DNA from: Pseudomonadota bacterium
Lineage (GTDB): Bacteria > Pseudomonadota > Alphaproteobacteria > Elsterales > Elsteraceae
Assembly (NCBI GenBank): GCA_016195115.1
Contig: JACQAI010000106.1
Span: 1-22,593, forward strand
DNA: 22,593 nucleotides
Reading direction: 5' to 3'
Shown here: positions 13,678 to 22,400 of the stretch, piece by piece
Layout: every line of letters begins with the position of its first letter
How positions within the stretch are numbered: the first letter of the stretch is position 1
Program-made: the position numbers and the translations under genes
Notes under the pieces: model-generated
What the model was told of the DNA's origin: nothing
The model's database searches: none
The model's input: only the letters and a program-made list of their open reading frames with translations

Positions 13678-14603
13678 TCGTGTGACACCGGGTCGAGCGC
13701 CGGGTCGGTGGGGCGGCACACCGGCTCGGCCAGCGGACAGCGCGGCGCAAAGCGGCAGCCCCGCGACAGCTCGAGCGCACTCGGGGGATCGCCGGCGAGC
13801 GCCACCGTCGGCAGCGCGCCGGCGCGCGGCGGCAGCACCGCGGCGAGCAGCGCCCGGGTGTAGGGATGGCGCGGCGCCGCGAACACCTCGGCGACGGGGC
13901 CGTGCTCGACGATGCGCCCGAGATACATGACCGCGACCTCGTCGCAGACCTGGCGCACCACCGCGAGGTTGTGCGAGATCAGCAGATAGGTGAGGCCGCG
14001 CCGCGCGCGCAGCTCGGCGAGGAACGCCAGGATCTGGGCCTGCACCGAGACGTCGAGCGCCGAGGTCGGTTCATCGAGGATGACAAGACGCGGCTCGAGC
14101 GCGAGCGCGCGGGCAATGCAGACGCGCTGCTTCTGGCCGCCCGACAGCTCGTGCGGATAGCGCCACAGGAACTGCGCCGGCAGCCCGACGTCGTCCATCA
14201 GGTGCTCGACGCGCGCGCGCAGCGCCGCACCGCCGAGGCCCGCCTGGATGACCAGCGGCTCGGCGATCGAGGCAAACAGGGTGCGGCGCGGATTGAGCGC
14301 GGCGTGCGGGTTCTGGAAGATCAGCTGCATCTCGCGCCGCAGCGGTCGCAATCCCAGCTCGTCGAGCCCGGTGATGTCGCGCCCGGCGAAGCGCACCGTT
14401 CCCGCGGTCGGCTCGACCAGGCGCAACAGCAGGCGTGCCACCGTCGACTTGCCGCAGCCCGACTCGCCGACCAGCCCGACCGCCGCGCCCTCCGGCACCG
14501 TCAGGTCGATGCCGTCGACCGCGCGCAGCGCCCCGTGTCGGCGCCAGCCGTGGCGCACCGCGTAGTGCTTGGTCAGGCCGACCGCCTCGACCAGCGCCGT
14601 CAT
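13620..14603 (-). CDS. dppF: Dpp/Opp-type ABC importer ATPase, second subunit (DppF-like)
   Basis: A 327-residue ATPase. Walker A GESGCGKST (46-54), Q-loop LIFQNPHAALNP (94-105), signature HELSGGQKQR (151-160), Walker B LVILDEPTSALD (173-184) and switch His in LLISHNLAVV. The C-terminal oligopeptide-transporter extension has the Cys pattern of CRFAPRCPLAEPVC..ACL, known in DppD/OppD/F proteins. AALNPRRT and its position last in the operon mark it as the F-type subunit. Start ATG 14603 overlaps the DppD stop by 4 bases. It pairs with the DppD-like subunit to energise uptake through DppB/C. The gene end overlaps marR tail to tail. Ligand class (peptide, glutathione or similar) is uncertain. Confidence 0.93.
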   Translation of the reverse strand: MTALVEAVGLTKHYAVRHGWRRHGALRAVDGIDLTVPEGAAVGLVGESGCGKSTVARLLLRLVEPTAGTVRFAGRDITGLDELGLRPLRREMQLIFQNPHAALNPRRTLFASIAEPLVIQAGLGGAALRARVEHLMDDVGLPAQFLWRYPHELSGGQKQRVCIARALALEPRLVILDEPTSALDVSVQAQILAFLAELRARRGLTYLLISHNLAVVRQVCDEVAVMYLGRIVEHGPVAEVFAAPRHPYTRALLAAVLPPRAGALPTVALAGDPPSALELSRGCRFAPRCPLAEPVCRPTDPALDPVSHDHRVACLLARRAPASPSTA

Positions 14604-15583
14604 ACCGGCTCCGCGAGATGGCAGGCGACGCGCTGGCCGGCGGCGATCCGGCGCAGGGCGGGGCGCTCGCGCCGGCAGCGCTCGATCGCGAGCGGGCAGC
14701 GTGGGTGGAAGCGGCAGCCGGCCGGTGGCGCCAGCAGGTTCGGGATGCTGCCCGGGATGCCGGCGAGCCGGCGCTCGGGCCGGCCGATGTCGGGCACCGC
14801 CGCCAGCAGGCCCTGGGTGTAGGGGTGGAGCGGCCGATCGAACAGCTGCGCCGCCGGCGCGTCCTCGACGATGGTGCCGGCGTACATCACGACGATGCGC
14901 CGGCACAGCGCACCGATGACGCCGAGATCGTGGCTGATCAGCAGCAGAGTGAGGCCCTGGGCCGCGACCAAATCGGCGAGCAGCGCCAGCACCTGGCTCT
15001 GGATCGTGACGTCGAGCGCCGTGGTGGGTTCATCGGCGACCAGCAGCCGCGCGTGGCCGGCCAGCGCCATCGCGATCAGGACGCGCTGGCGCATGCCGCC
15101 CGAGAGCTCGTGCGGATAACGATCGAGCAGCGCCGCGGCGTCGGGCAAGCGCACCGCTGCGAGCAGCGCGGCAGCGGCGGCACGGACGTCGCGGGCGCCA
15201 CGCTTGCGGTTGTCGGCGCGATCACGCGCGCGGATCACCTCGGCCATCTGGTCGCCGATCGAGAACACCGGGTTGAGGAAGGTCATCGGGTCCTGGAAGA
15301 TCATCGCGATGCCGCCGCCTCGGATCGCGCGCAACGCGGTCTCGTCGAGCGCCAGCAGGTCGCGGCCGTCGAACCGGATCGACCCCGACAGGATGCGCGC
15401 CGGCGGTATGTCATTGAGCTTGAGCAGGCTCTTTGCCAGCACCGACTTGCCGCAGCCGGTCTCGCCGACCAAGCCGACCGTCTCGCCCACGTCGACCGCG
15501 AGGTCGATCGCATCGAGCACCTGGTGGGTGCCCTCGAAACCGTCGAACGCCAGGCTGTAATCGACGACCTCGAGCAGGCTCAC
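14600..15583 (-). CDS. dppD: Dpp/Opp-type ABC importer ATPase, first subunit (DppD-like)
   Basis: A 327-residue ATPase. Walker A GETGCGKS (40-47), MIFQDPMTFLNPVFSIGDQM with the Q-loop (94-113), signature HELSGGMRQR (158-167), Walker B LLVADEPTTALD (180-191), then LLLISHDLGVIGALC. The C-terminal Cys cluster CRFHPRCPLAIERC..VACHL is present; in relatives it can hold an iron-sulfur cluster. The D-type assignment rests on the signature with Met-Arg-Gln-Arg and on gene order. Start GTG 15583 overlaps the DppC stop as GTGA. Upstream frame is the DppC gene read in another frame. Works in the cytoplasm with DppF on the DppBC channel. Confidence 0.93.
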   Translation of the reverse strand: MSLLEVVDYSLAFDGFEGTHQVLDAIDLAVDVGETVGLVGETGCGKSVLAKSLLKLNDIPPARILSGSIRFDGRDLLALDETALRAIRGGGIAMIFQDPMTFLNPVFSIGDQMAEVIRARDRADNRKRGARDVRAAAAALLAAVRLPDAAALLDRYPHELSGGMRQRVLIAMALAGHARLLVADEPTTALDVTIQSQVLALLADLVAAQGLTLLLISHDLGVIGALCRRIVVMYAGTIVEDAPAAQLFDRPLHPYTQGLLAAVPDIGRPERRLAGIPGSIPNLLAPPAGCRFHPRCPLAIERCRRERPALRRIAAGQRVACHLAEPV

Positions 15584-16497
15584 GAGCGGCTCGCCCGCGG
15601 ATCGAGCACGTCGCGCAACCCGTCGCCAAACAGGTTGAAGCCGAGCACGGTCAGATAGATGAACAGGCCGGGGAAGAATGCGTACCACCACCAGGTCGGC
15701 ATGTAGGTGCGCGCGACCGAAATCATCGCGCCCCACTCCGGCGCCGGCGGCTTGGCGCCCAAGCCGATGAAACCGAGGCTGGCCGCGGCCAGGATCGCGA
15801 GCCCCATGTCCATGCTCATCTTGACGATCAGCGGCGAGAAGCAATTCGGCAGCAGATGGATGAACAGGATGCGCCGCCGCGAGGCGCCGACCGCGCGCGC
15901 CGCCTCGACGAACGGCTCGTGCTTGATGGTCAGTGTCTTGGCCTCGATCAGCCGGACGTAGCCCGGCCACCACACCAGCGACAGCGCGATCACGCCGTTG
16001 AGCACGCCCGAGCCGAGCGCCGCGACGATGGCGATCGCGAGCACCAGGCCGGGCACCGACAGGAACACGTCGGTCACGCGCATGATGACCTGGCGCACCG
16101 CGCCGCCCAGGTAGCCGGCTGCGACTCCGAGCGGCACGCCGATCAACGCTGCCACGCCGGTGATGATAAGGCCGACCCACAGGCTGGTGCGGGTGCCGAC
16201 CACGACGCGCGTCAGGATGTCGTTGCCCATCTCGTCGGTGCCGAACCAGTGGGCGCCCGACGGCGGCTGCAGCCGCGCCGCCAGGTTCATCGCGCCGGTG
16301 GCGTCGTCGGGGTACGGCACGATCGACGGCCCGCCGGCGGCGAGCACCAGGAACGCCAGCACCAGCACCAGGCCGACCATGGCCGAGGCGCTGCGTGCGA
16401 ACGTCCAGACGAACAGCCGCGCCTGGCGGATCGCGCCGGCGTGCTCGACGCGCAGCCGCGCCAGGCGGGCCGCGACGTCCGGGCTTGCGACGGTCAC
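15580..16497 (-). CDS. dppC: Dpp/Opp-type ABC importer permease (DppC-like)
   Basis: A 305-residue inner-membrane permease. A cytoplasmic N-terminus is followed by membrane helix 1 (ASAMVGLVLVLAFLVLAAGG), the C-family loop HWFGTDEMGNDILTRVVVGT, and further helices including LWVGLIITGVAALIGVPLGV and VFLSVPGLVLAIAIVAALGS. The EAA loop that docks the ATPases is EAARAVGASRRRILFIHLLP. It ends LGFNLFGDGLRDVLDPR, the standard DppC C-terminus. Start GTG 16497 overlaps the DppB stop as GTGA, like the next junction. Forms the channel with DppB; ligand specificity comes from the binding protein. Confidence 0.93.
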   Translation of the reverse strand: MTVASPDVAARLARLRVEHAGAIRQARLFVWTFARSASAMVGLVLVLAFLVLAAGGPSIVPYPDDATGAMNLAARLQPPSGAHWFGTDEMGNDILTRVVVGTRTSLWVGLIITGVAALIGVPLGVAAGYLGGAVRQVIMRVTDVFLSVPGLVLAIAIVAALGSGVLNGVIALSLVWWPGYVRLIEAKTLTIKHEPFVEAARAVGASRRRILFIHLLPNCFSPLIVKMSMDMGLAILAAASLGFIGLGAKPPAPEWGAMISVARTYMPTWWWYAFFPGLFIYLTVLGFNLFGDGLRDVLDPRASRS

Positions 16498-17504
16498 GGC
16501 GCCGTCCTCAAGCGCGGATCGAGCCCAGCATAGGCGAGATCGACCAGCAGGTTGGCGAACATGAAATTGAGGCCGACCAGCAAGGTCACGCCCATGATCG
16601 GCTTGAAGTCGGCGGCGATCGCCGACGACACGGCGTAGAGCCCGATGCCCGGCCAGTCGAACACCGTCTCGACTAGCACGGTGCCGCCGAGCATCCAGCC
16701 GTAGCGCAGCCCGATCAGCGCCACGGTCGGCAGCATGGCGTTGCGCAGCGCCAGCACGCCGACGACGCGCGCGCGCGCGACGCCGTGGGCGCGCGCCGCC
16801 AGCACGTAGTCGGAGCCCAGCACTTCGATCATCTCGGCGCGATTGACCCGGATGATCGAGGCCAGGCACGGGAACGCCAGCACGATCGCGGGCAGCACGG
16901 CGTGGCCGAAGGCGTCCCAAAAGGTGTCGAGCTGGCCGGCGACCAGGGCGTCGACCAGGTACATGTTGGTCAGCACCGGCGGCGGCGGGGTACCGACCTC
17001 GAGCCGGCCGCTGGTCGGTACCAGGCCGAGCTGGACCGCGAACAGGAGCTGCAGCAGCAGGCCGAACCAGAACGCCGGCAGCGCCACGCCCGAGACCGCG
17101 ATCACGCGCGTCGCGTGGTCGAGCCAATGGTTGCGCCGCACCGCCGCGAGCATGCCGAGCGGCACGCCGAGCAGGATCGCCAACGTCATCGACACGCTGA
17201 CCAGCTCGAAGGTCGCCGGGAAGAAGCGCGCCAGATCCTCGGCGACCATGTGGCCGGTCGCGACCGAGCGGCCGAAATTGCCGGCCAGCAGGCCGCCGAC
17301 ATAGCGCACGAACTGCTCGGGCAGCGGCCGGTCGAGGCCGTACTCCTTGCGCACGGTCTCGACCATGTCGCGGGTCGCGTCGGGCCCGGCGGCGAGCGCC
17401 GCCGGATCGGCCGGCGCGACGTTCGAGATCACGAACGTGATCAGCACCAGGCCGGCCAGCATGAGGATGGTCAGCCCGAGCCGCGACAGCAGGAACCGGG
17501 CCAT
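16494..17504 (-). CDS. dppB: Dpp/Opp-type ABC importer permease (DppB-like)
   Basis: A 336-residue inner-membrane permease. N-terminal helix FLLSRLGLTILMLAGLVLIT with the B-family start and the following periplasmic loop ATRDMVETVRKEYGLDRPLP then YVGGLLAGNFGRSV are typical. Several helices follow, including SVSMTLAILLGVPLGMLAAV and LPAFWFGLLLQLLFAVQLGL, and the ATPase-contact EAA-type loop DYVLAARAHGVARARVVGVL. Start ATG 17504 has only a weak ribosome site (GAGCTGAG). It is separated from the upstream binding-protein gene by a 329-base repeat-containing gap, while its 3' end is coupled to dppC. The gap may tune transporter output relative to the abundant binding protein (inference). Confidence 0.93.
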   Translation of the reverse strand: MARFLLSRLGLTILMLAGLVLITFVISNVAPADPAALAAGPDATRDMVETVRKEYGLDRPLPEQFVRYVGGLLAGNFGRSVATGHMVAEDLARFFPATFELVSVSMTLAILLGVPLGMLAAVRRNHWLDHATRVIAVSGVALPAFWFGLLLQLLFAVQLGLVPTSGRLEVGTPPPPVLTNMYLVDALVAGQLDTFWDAFGHAVLPAIVLAFPCLASIIRVNRAEMIEVLGSDYVLAARAHGVARARVVGVLALRNAMLPTVALIGLRYGWMLGGTVLVETVFDWPGIGLYAVSSAIAADFKPIMGVTLLVGLNFMFANLLVDLAYAGLDPRLRTAP

Positions 17505-17520
17505 GGCTCAGCTCACGACA

Positions 17521-17822
17521 ACCCCTCCCCCGCGCGCAGCGTGGAGGAGGGCAGTGAGGGGACCTGCTGCGAGCCTGCCGATCTCGGAGAAGATTGGCCG
17601 CGAAGACGCAAAGATGGCGGCCGCACAATTGGTCTCGTCCCGCTCAAGGAAAGTTATTGCCGCGCGACGCGCGGCATTTTCTTCGCCGGCGCTCCAGCAA
17701 AGTGCTGCGCTTGGGCAAGCCCGCCATCTTTGCGTCTCTGAGTCTTTGCGGCTGCCTTCTACTGCGCGCGAACGCAGCAGCCCCCTCCCTACCCTCCCCC
17801 ACGCTGCGCGCGGGGGAGGGGT
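17521..17822. repeat. nested palindromic element (REP-like arms, inner inverted repeat)
   Basis: This fills nearly all of the 329-base gap 17505-17833. The outer arms, 17521-17571 and 17773-17822, are close to exact reverse complements over about 50 bases (a handful of mismatches). Each arm is itself a hairpin (CCCTCCCCC with GGGGGAGGG or a variant). Inside them, 17604-17620 and 17721-17737 are a perfect 17-base inverted repeat (AGACGCAAAGATGGCGG). A central hairpin lies at 17658-17676. The arms belong to the same family as those at 7484-7607. Frames that stay open here translate the repeat and are not genes. It may be a mobile palindromic element or an mRNA-stabilising structure between binding-protein and permease genes. 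Confidence 0.75.
17658..17676. repeat. hairpin followed by T-rich run on the plus strand
   Basis: TGCCGCGC (17658-17665) pairs with GCGCGGCA (17669-17676) around GAC, followed by TTTTCTT on the plus strand. It looks like a terminator for plus-strand transcription, although no plus-strand gene ends nearby. In the minus direction the hairpin is followed by ATAACTTT, a poor T-run. Part of the nested element. Confidence 0.4.
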
Positions 17823-17833
17823 TAGGGAATCCG

Positions 17834-19426
17834 TCACTTGGCGTCGATCCACAGCAGGTAGAGATCGACCTCGCCGGTCAGGCGCACCGGCGAGTAGACG
17901 AAGCCCTTGACGTAGTCGCGCATCGCCCAGCGGCGATTGGGCATGACGCCGAAGATCTCGGGCTGGTCGACCATGATGCGCTGCTGGATGTCGCCGTAGA
18001 GCGCGCGGCGCTTGGCCTCATCGGGCTCGACGCGCGCCGCCTCGATCAGCTTGGCGACCTCCGGGTTGTTGTAGTGGTGCATGCCCCAATACTGGTTCTG
18101 CGCGCTCGGGTGGTACTGCATCGCGATGACGTCGGGATCGGTCGAGACCGGCGTCACGTAGACCGCCACGAACGGCGCCGTCGTCTCCGGCTTGGTGCCG
18201 CGCGACACCACCGTGGTCCACGGCGCCGCCACGATGTTGAGCTTGAGGTTGAGCGGCTGCAGCGCGTTCAACATGGCAAGCCCGACGCGGCGCTCCTCCT
18301 CGAGGCCCTGGACGTAGAGGTACTCGAGCTCGAGGCCGCCGTTCGCCCACTGGGTCTTGGCGAGATACTCCTTGGCCTTGGCGATGTCGTGCATCGGCCG
18401 GCCCGCGACGTCGACGTGGAACGAGATCGGCGACGGGAACGGGCTGGTCATCACCTTGGCGGCGCCGTTGTGGATCTGCACCATGGCGCCGTAGTCGAAG
18501 GCGTGCGCCATCGCCTTGCGGAAATTCGGATCCGCGGTCGGGCCGTGCTGGGTGTTCATCTTGATGTCGAAGGTCGTCATGCCGGGGTGATCGGGCACGA
18601 CCATGCCCTTGGCGGACTTGAGCTGGTCGTAGTCGTCGGGCGTCAACTCGGTGACGATGTCGACCTCACCACGCTGCAGCGCGGCCTTGCGCGGCGCCGG
18701 CTCGCGGATGATGCGGTAGATCACGCCGGCCAGGCGCTTGTCGGGCGGCGTCGACCAGCCCTTCCAGTAGTCGGGCACCGCCTCGAGATGCATCACGGCG
18801 TTGGGATCCCAGCGCTTGACGCGGAACGGCCCCGAGCCGGCCTCCTCGGTGGTCAGCCACTTCTCGCCGAGGTCCTCGCCCTCCTGGTGGGCGAGCGCCA
18901 ACTTGGGATTGACGATGTACCACCACGGCACGAACGAGATGAACGCCGGATAGGGACGCTTGAGCGTGAACTTGATGGTGTGTGCGTCGACCACCGCGAT
19001 GCCGGAGGCGTCGAGATGGTCCTTGAGCATCCAGGCGACGCCCTTGTTGAGCTTGAGGGCCCGCTGGTAGGAGAACTTGACGGCATCGGCGTCGAGCGGC
19101 GCGCCGTCGTGAAACTTGGCGTTCTTGGCCAGGTGGAACGTCCATTGCGTGCTGTCGGCACTGACGTCCCACGACTCGGCGAGCCACGGAATGATCTTCG
19201 GCGGATCGCCGACATACTTGGCCAGCGCGTCGTAGACCGACTGCTGCATCTGGCGGGTCGACCAGTCGTAGCGCACGTGCGGGTCGAGCACCGGCACGGT
19301 CTGGCCGCCCGAGAACACCAGCACAGGGCGGCCGCCCTCGCGCTCGAACGCGTCGGCCGGCGCGCCGGCGGTGAGTGCCGCCGCGACCGCCACGCTCATG
19401 ATCCATCCGCGCCTCAGGCTTGTCAT
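17834..19426 (-). CDS. family-5 extracellular solute-binding protein of the Dpp/Opp ABC importer
   Basis: A 530-residue periplasmic receptor (SBP_bac_5). Start ATG 19426 is set by GAGGAGG with a 6-base spacer. The signal peptide is LRRGWIMSVAVAAALTAGAPADA. Domain marks are the N-lobe TVPVLDPHVRYDWSTRQMQQ, KIIPWLAESWDVSADSTQWT, FHLAKNAKFHDGAPLDADAV and the VPDYWKGWSTPP segment. The hinge-lobe ends with PEVAKLIEAARVEPDEAKRR and ALYGDIQQRIM. It delivers ligand to DppBC. It begins 29 bases after the hydantoinase/oxoprolinase stop, so is likely cotranscribed with it, which points to a cyclic-amide precursor, glutathione-like peptide or related ligand (inference; not provable from sequence). The stop lies 12 bases from a REP-like palindrome. 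Confidence 0.94.
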   Translation of the reverse strand: MTSLRRGWIMSVAVAAALTAGAPADAFEREGGRPVLVFSGGQTVPVLDPHVRYDWSTRQMQQSVYDALAKYVGDPPKIIPWLAESWDVSADSTQWTFHLAKNAKFHDGAPLDADAVKFSYQRALKLNKGVAWMLKDHLDASGIAVVDAHTIKFTLKRPYPAFISFVPWWYIVNPKLALAHQEGEDLGEKWLTTEEAGSGPFRVKRWDPNAVMHLEAVPDYWKGWSTPPDKRLAGVIYRIIREPAPRKAALQRGEVDIVTELTPDDYDQLKSAKGMVVPDHPGMTTFDIKMNTQHGPTADPNFRKAMAHAFDYGAMVQIHNGAAKVMTSPFPSPISFHVDVAGRPMHDIAKAKEYLAKTQWANGGLELEYLYVQGLEEERRVGLAMLNALQPLNLKLNIVAAPWTTVVSRGTKPETTAPFVAVYVTPVSTDPDVIAMQYHPSAQNQYWGMHHYNNPEVAKLIEAARVEPDEAKRRALYGDIQQRIMVDQPEIFGVMPNRRWAMRDYVKGFVYSPVRLTGEVDLYLLWIDAK

Positions 19427-19455
19427 CGCCGGCCTCCTCGTCGTTCGGGTGAGCC

Positions 19456-22400
19456 TCATTGCGCGGCGCGGCGCGGCGCGCGGCGGCGCGCCAGGCTGGC
19501 CGCGAGATCCACGGAACCGTCAGGCGCAAGCACGACGCCGTAGTCGCGCACCGCGCCCTCTTGCGTGATGTAGCCGTCGGCGAGATCGGCCGCGACCGCC
19601 TCAAGCGGGCGCTCCAGTGGATCGCCATAGCCGGCGCCGCCCGCGAGCTCGAGCTCGACGAAGTCGCGGTTGCCGGTGAGCGCCGCCAACGCGCCGGTCT
19701 CGCAATCCTTGAGCAGCGCGCCATCGCCGGCGCGCACCGCGCCGCGCGCACCGCCGCCGGCGCTGCCGCCGAACAGGCCCGGCGGGTCGATGCCGACGCC
19801 TTCGGGATAGACCGAGGCCAAGGTCGTGAGGTCGTCGTCGATCAGCCGGCGAAAGCGCACCCGCATGCCGAGGCCGCCGCGCCGCCGTCCGGGCCCGCCG
19901 GAGTCGTGGCGATAGCTCTTCTCGAGCACCAGCACCGGCGCGCGCGTCTCGATCAGCTCGATCGAGGTGTTGGCCGCCGAGGTCGGCCACAGCAGCGCCG
20001 ACTTGCCGTCGCCGTGCGCCGAGGCGCCCTGGCCACCGCCGACGAACAGGTGGTCGGAGTAGATTCGCCCGGCGGCATCGAGGCCGTAGATCACCACCGC
20101 AACCGGCAGGCCGGTGAACGCCTGGACGCGGTCGGGCGCAGCGTCGGCCAGCGCCTGAAAGATGTTCGGTGCGATGTACCAGCCGGTGCGCGTGCGCAAG
20201 TTGACCGCGGCCGGCTTCGAGCAGTTGAGCACCGAGCCCTCGGGCGCCTTGACGACGAACGGCCGATAGCAGCCGGCATTGCCGCGCACCCCAGGCGTCA
20301 GCATGCATTTCAAGGGATAGGTGGCGTGCGCCGCGGTGTAGTTGAGCGTCGAGTTGAAGCCGCCCTGGGGCTGCTGCGGCGGCGCGCCGTCGAAATCGAC
20401 CTCGAGCGCGTCGCCCGCGATCGTCACCTTGAGGGGAAAGCGCAGCTTGGTGCCGAGCGGGTTGTTCCAGATCTCGGAGCGGTAGACGCCGTCGGGCAAC
20501 GCCTGGATGGCGTCGCGCATGGCGCGCTCGGCGCGCGCCTGCACGACCGCGGCGAGCGCGCTCAGGTCGTGCATGCCGTAGTCGTCCATGAACGCCAGCA
20601 GGCGCTCGGCGCCCAGCGCGTTCGCCGCGACCAGGGCGTGGAGATCGCCCAGCACCTGCGCCGAATTGCGCACGTTCTCGGCGAACAAGGAGAAGAAGTC
20701 CTCGCTCGGCACGCCAGCGCGGAACAATTTCATCGGCGGAATCTGCAGGCCTTCCTCGTAGACCTCGCGCGCGTGCAGCGAGTCCTTGGTGCCGCCGATG
20801 TCGCTGACGTGGCCGACCGTGCCCATCAGCGCGACTACGCGGCCGGCGCGGAACACCGGCGTGACGACCGCGATGTCGAACAGGTGGCCGGCGCATAGCC
20901 ACGGATCGTTGGTCACCAGCACGTCGCCGGGCTGCAAGGTCGCGGGCGGGTATTTGGCGAGCAGCGCCTTGACCGCGCGCGGCAAGGTCAGGTTGAAGAC
21001 CGGCATGGCGCGCGGCGAATGCGCCAAGGTCTCGCCGTGCGGGTCGAGCAGCTCGCAGGCGAAATCCTGGGCCTCCGAGATGATCAGCGAGAACGCGGTG
21101 CGGCACACCGTCAACCACATCTCCTCGACCACGGTGACGAGCCGGCTCCACATGATCTCGAGCCCGATCGGATCGGCCTCGATGCGCGCGACCGCCTGGT
21201 CGAGCGGCATATCCGGCGTGATCACCGCGTTGGGTGCGGCCGCGACGCCGATGGTGATGCGCAGGTTGCCGGTCTCGTCGACCGCCAGGCGGTCGCCGGG
21301 CGGCACGATCGTGGTCGCTTCGCGCTCCTCGACGATCGCCGGGCCGATGATTTCGGCGCCGGCGAGCAGCTCATAACGGTCGTACACAACCGCCTCGATG
21401 AAGGCGCCGTCGAACCACGCCGGCCGCGCGCCCTTCTTCGCGCCGCGCGCGGCATCGCCGGACTTCGGTTCGGCCAGCGCCAGCGCCGGCAGCGGCCCGC
21501 GGCAGCGCACCCGGAACGAGATCGCCTCGATGGTGGCGCCGCTGTAGAGCGAGGTGTAACGCGCGGTATAGACCTCGGCGAACGCGATCTTGATGGCCGC
21601 CAAGCTGGCGGCCGTGATCGTACCCGCCGGCAGGATGACGTTGATCTCGTGCATCTGCCCGACCAGGCGCATGTCGGCGGTGCGCTCGACCACGACGTCG
21701 GCCGTCGCAACGCCGGCGGCGGTCAGGTGAGCACGCCCCTCCTGCTCGAGCTCGGCGAGCACCCGGTTGACGGTTGCGGCATCGAAACCTTCGGCGAGCA
21801 CCAGCGGGTGCGAGCGCACCTGCTCGAACGACAATGGCGCGGCGAGGAAGCCGAGCGCCGAGGCGGCGCCCGAGGCCGGCGGCACGATGACCTCGCGCAC
21901 GCCGAGCGCGCGCGCCACCGCCGCGGCGTGGGCGGGGCCGGCGCCGCCGAACGCGACCATGGCGTAGCGCCGGGGATCCTTGCCCTTCTCGACCAAGTGG
22001 ACGCGCGCCGCGGCCGCCATGCTCTCGGTCACGACCTTGTGGATGCCCGCCGCGGCTTCGGTGATCTCAAGACCCAAGGGCTCGGCGACGCGCGCCAACG
22101 CGCGTTCGGCGGCAGCGCGATCGAGCGCCATGCGCCCGCCCAGGAAGAAGCCGGGGTCGTAGTAGCCGAGCGCCAGGTTGGCGTCGGTCACGGTCGGCGC
22201 GGCGCCGCCGCGGCCGTAGCACGCCGGGCCGGGATCGGCGCCGGCCGAGCGCGGCCCGACGCGCAGCAGCCCGACCTCGTCGATCTCGGCGATCGAGCCG
22301 CCGCCGGCGCCGATCTCGATCATGTCGATCACCGGCGTCTTGATCGGCAGGCCCGAGCCTTTCTTGAAGCGGTGCACGCGCGCCGCCTCCATCATCGGCG

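Noticed and set aside
17658..17683. terminator for a plus-strand gene
   Set aside because: The hairpin plus T-run is real, but both flanking genes are on the minus strand and no plus-strand gene precedes it, so it is kept only as part of the repeat element.
17508..17852. 114-residue minus-strand ORF in the dpp gap
   Set aside because: It is a translation of the REP-like arms (Pro-Pro-Arg-Ala-Ala-Trp-Gly type product) and the inner repeat; no ribosome site or protein-like composition.
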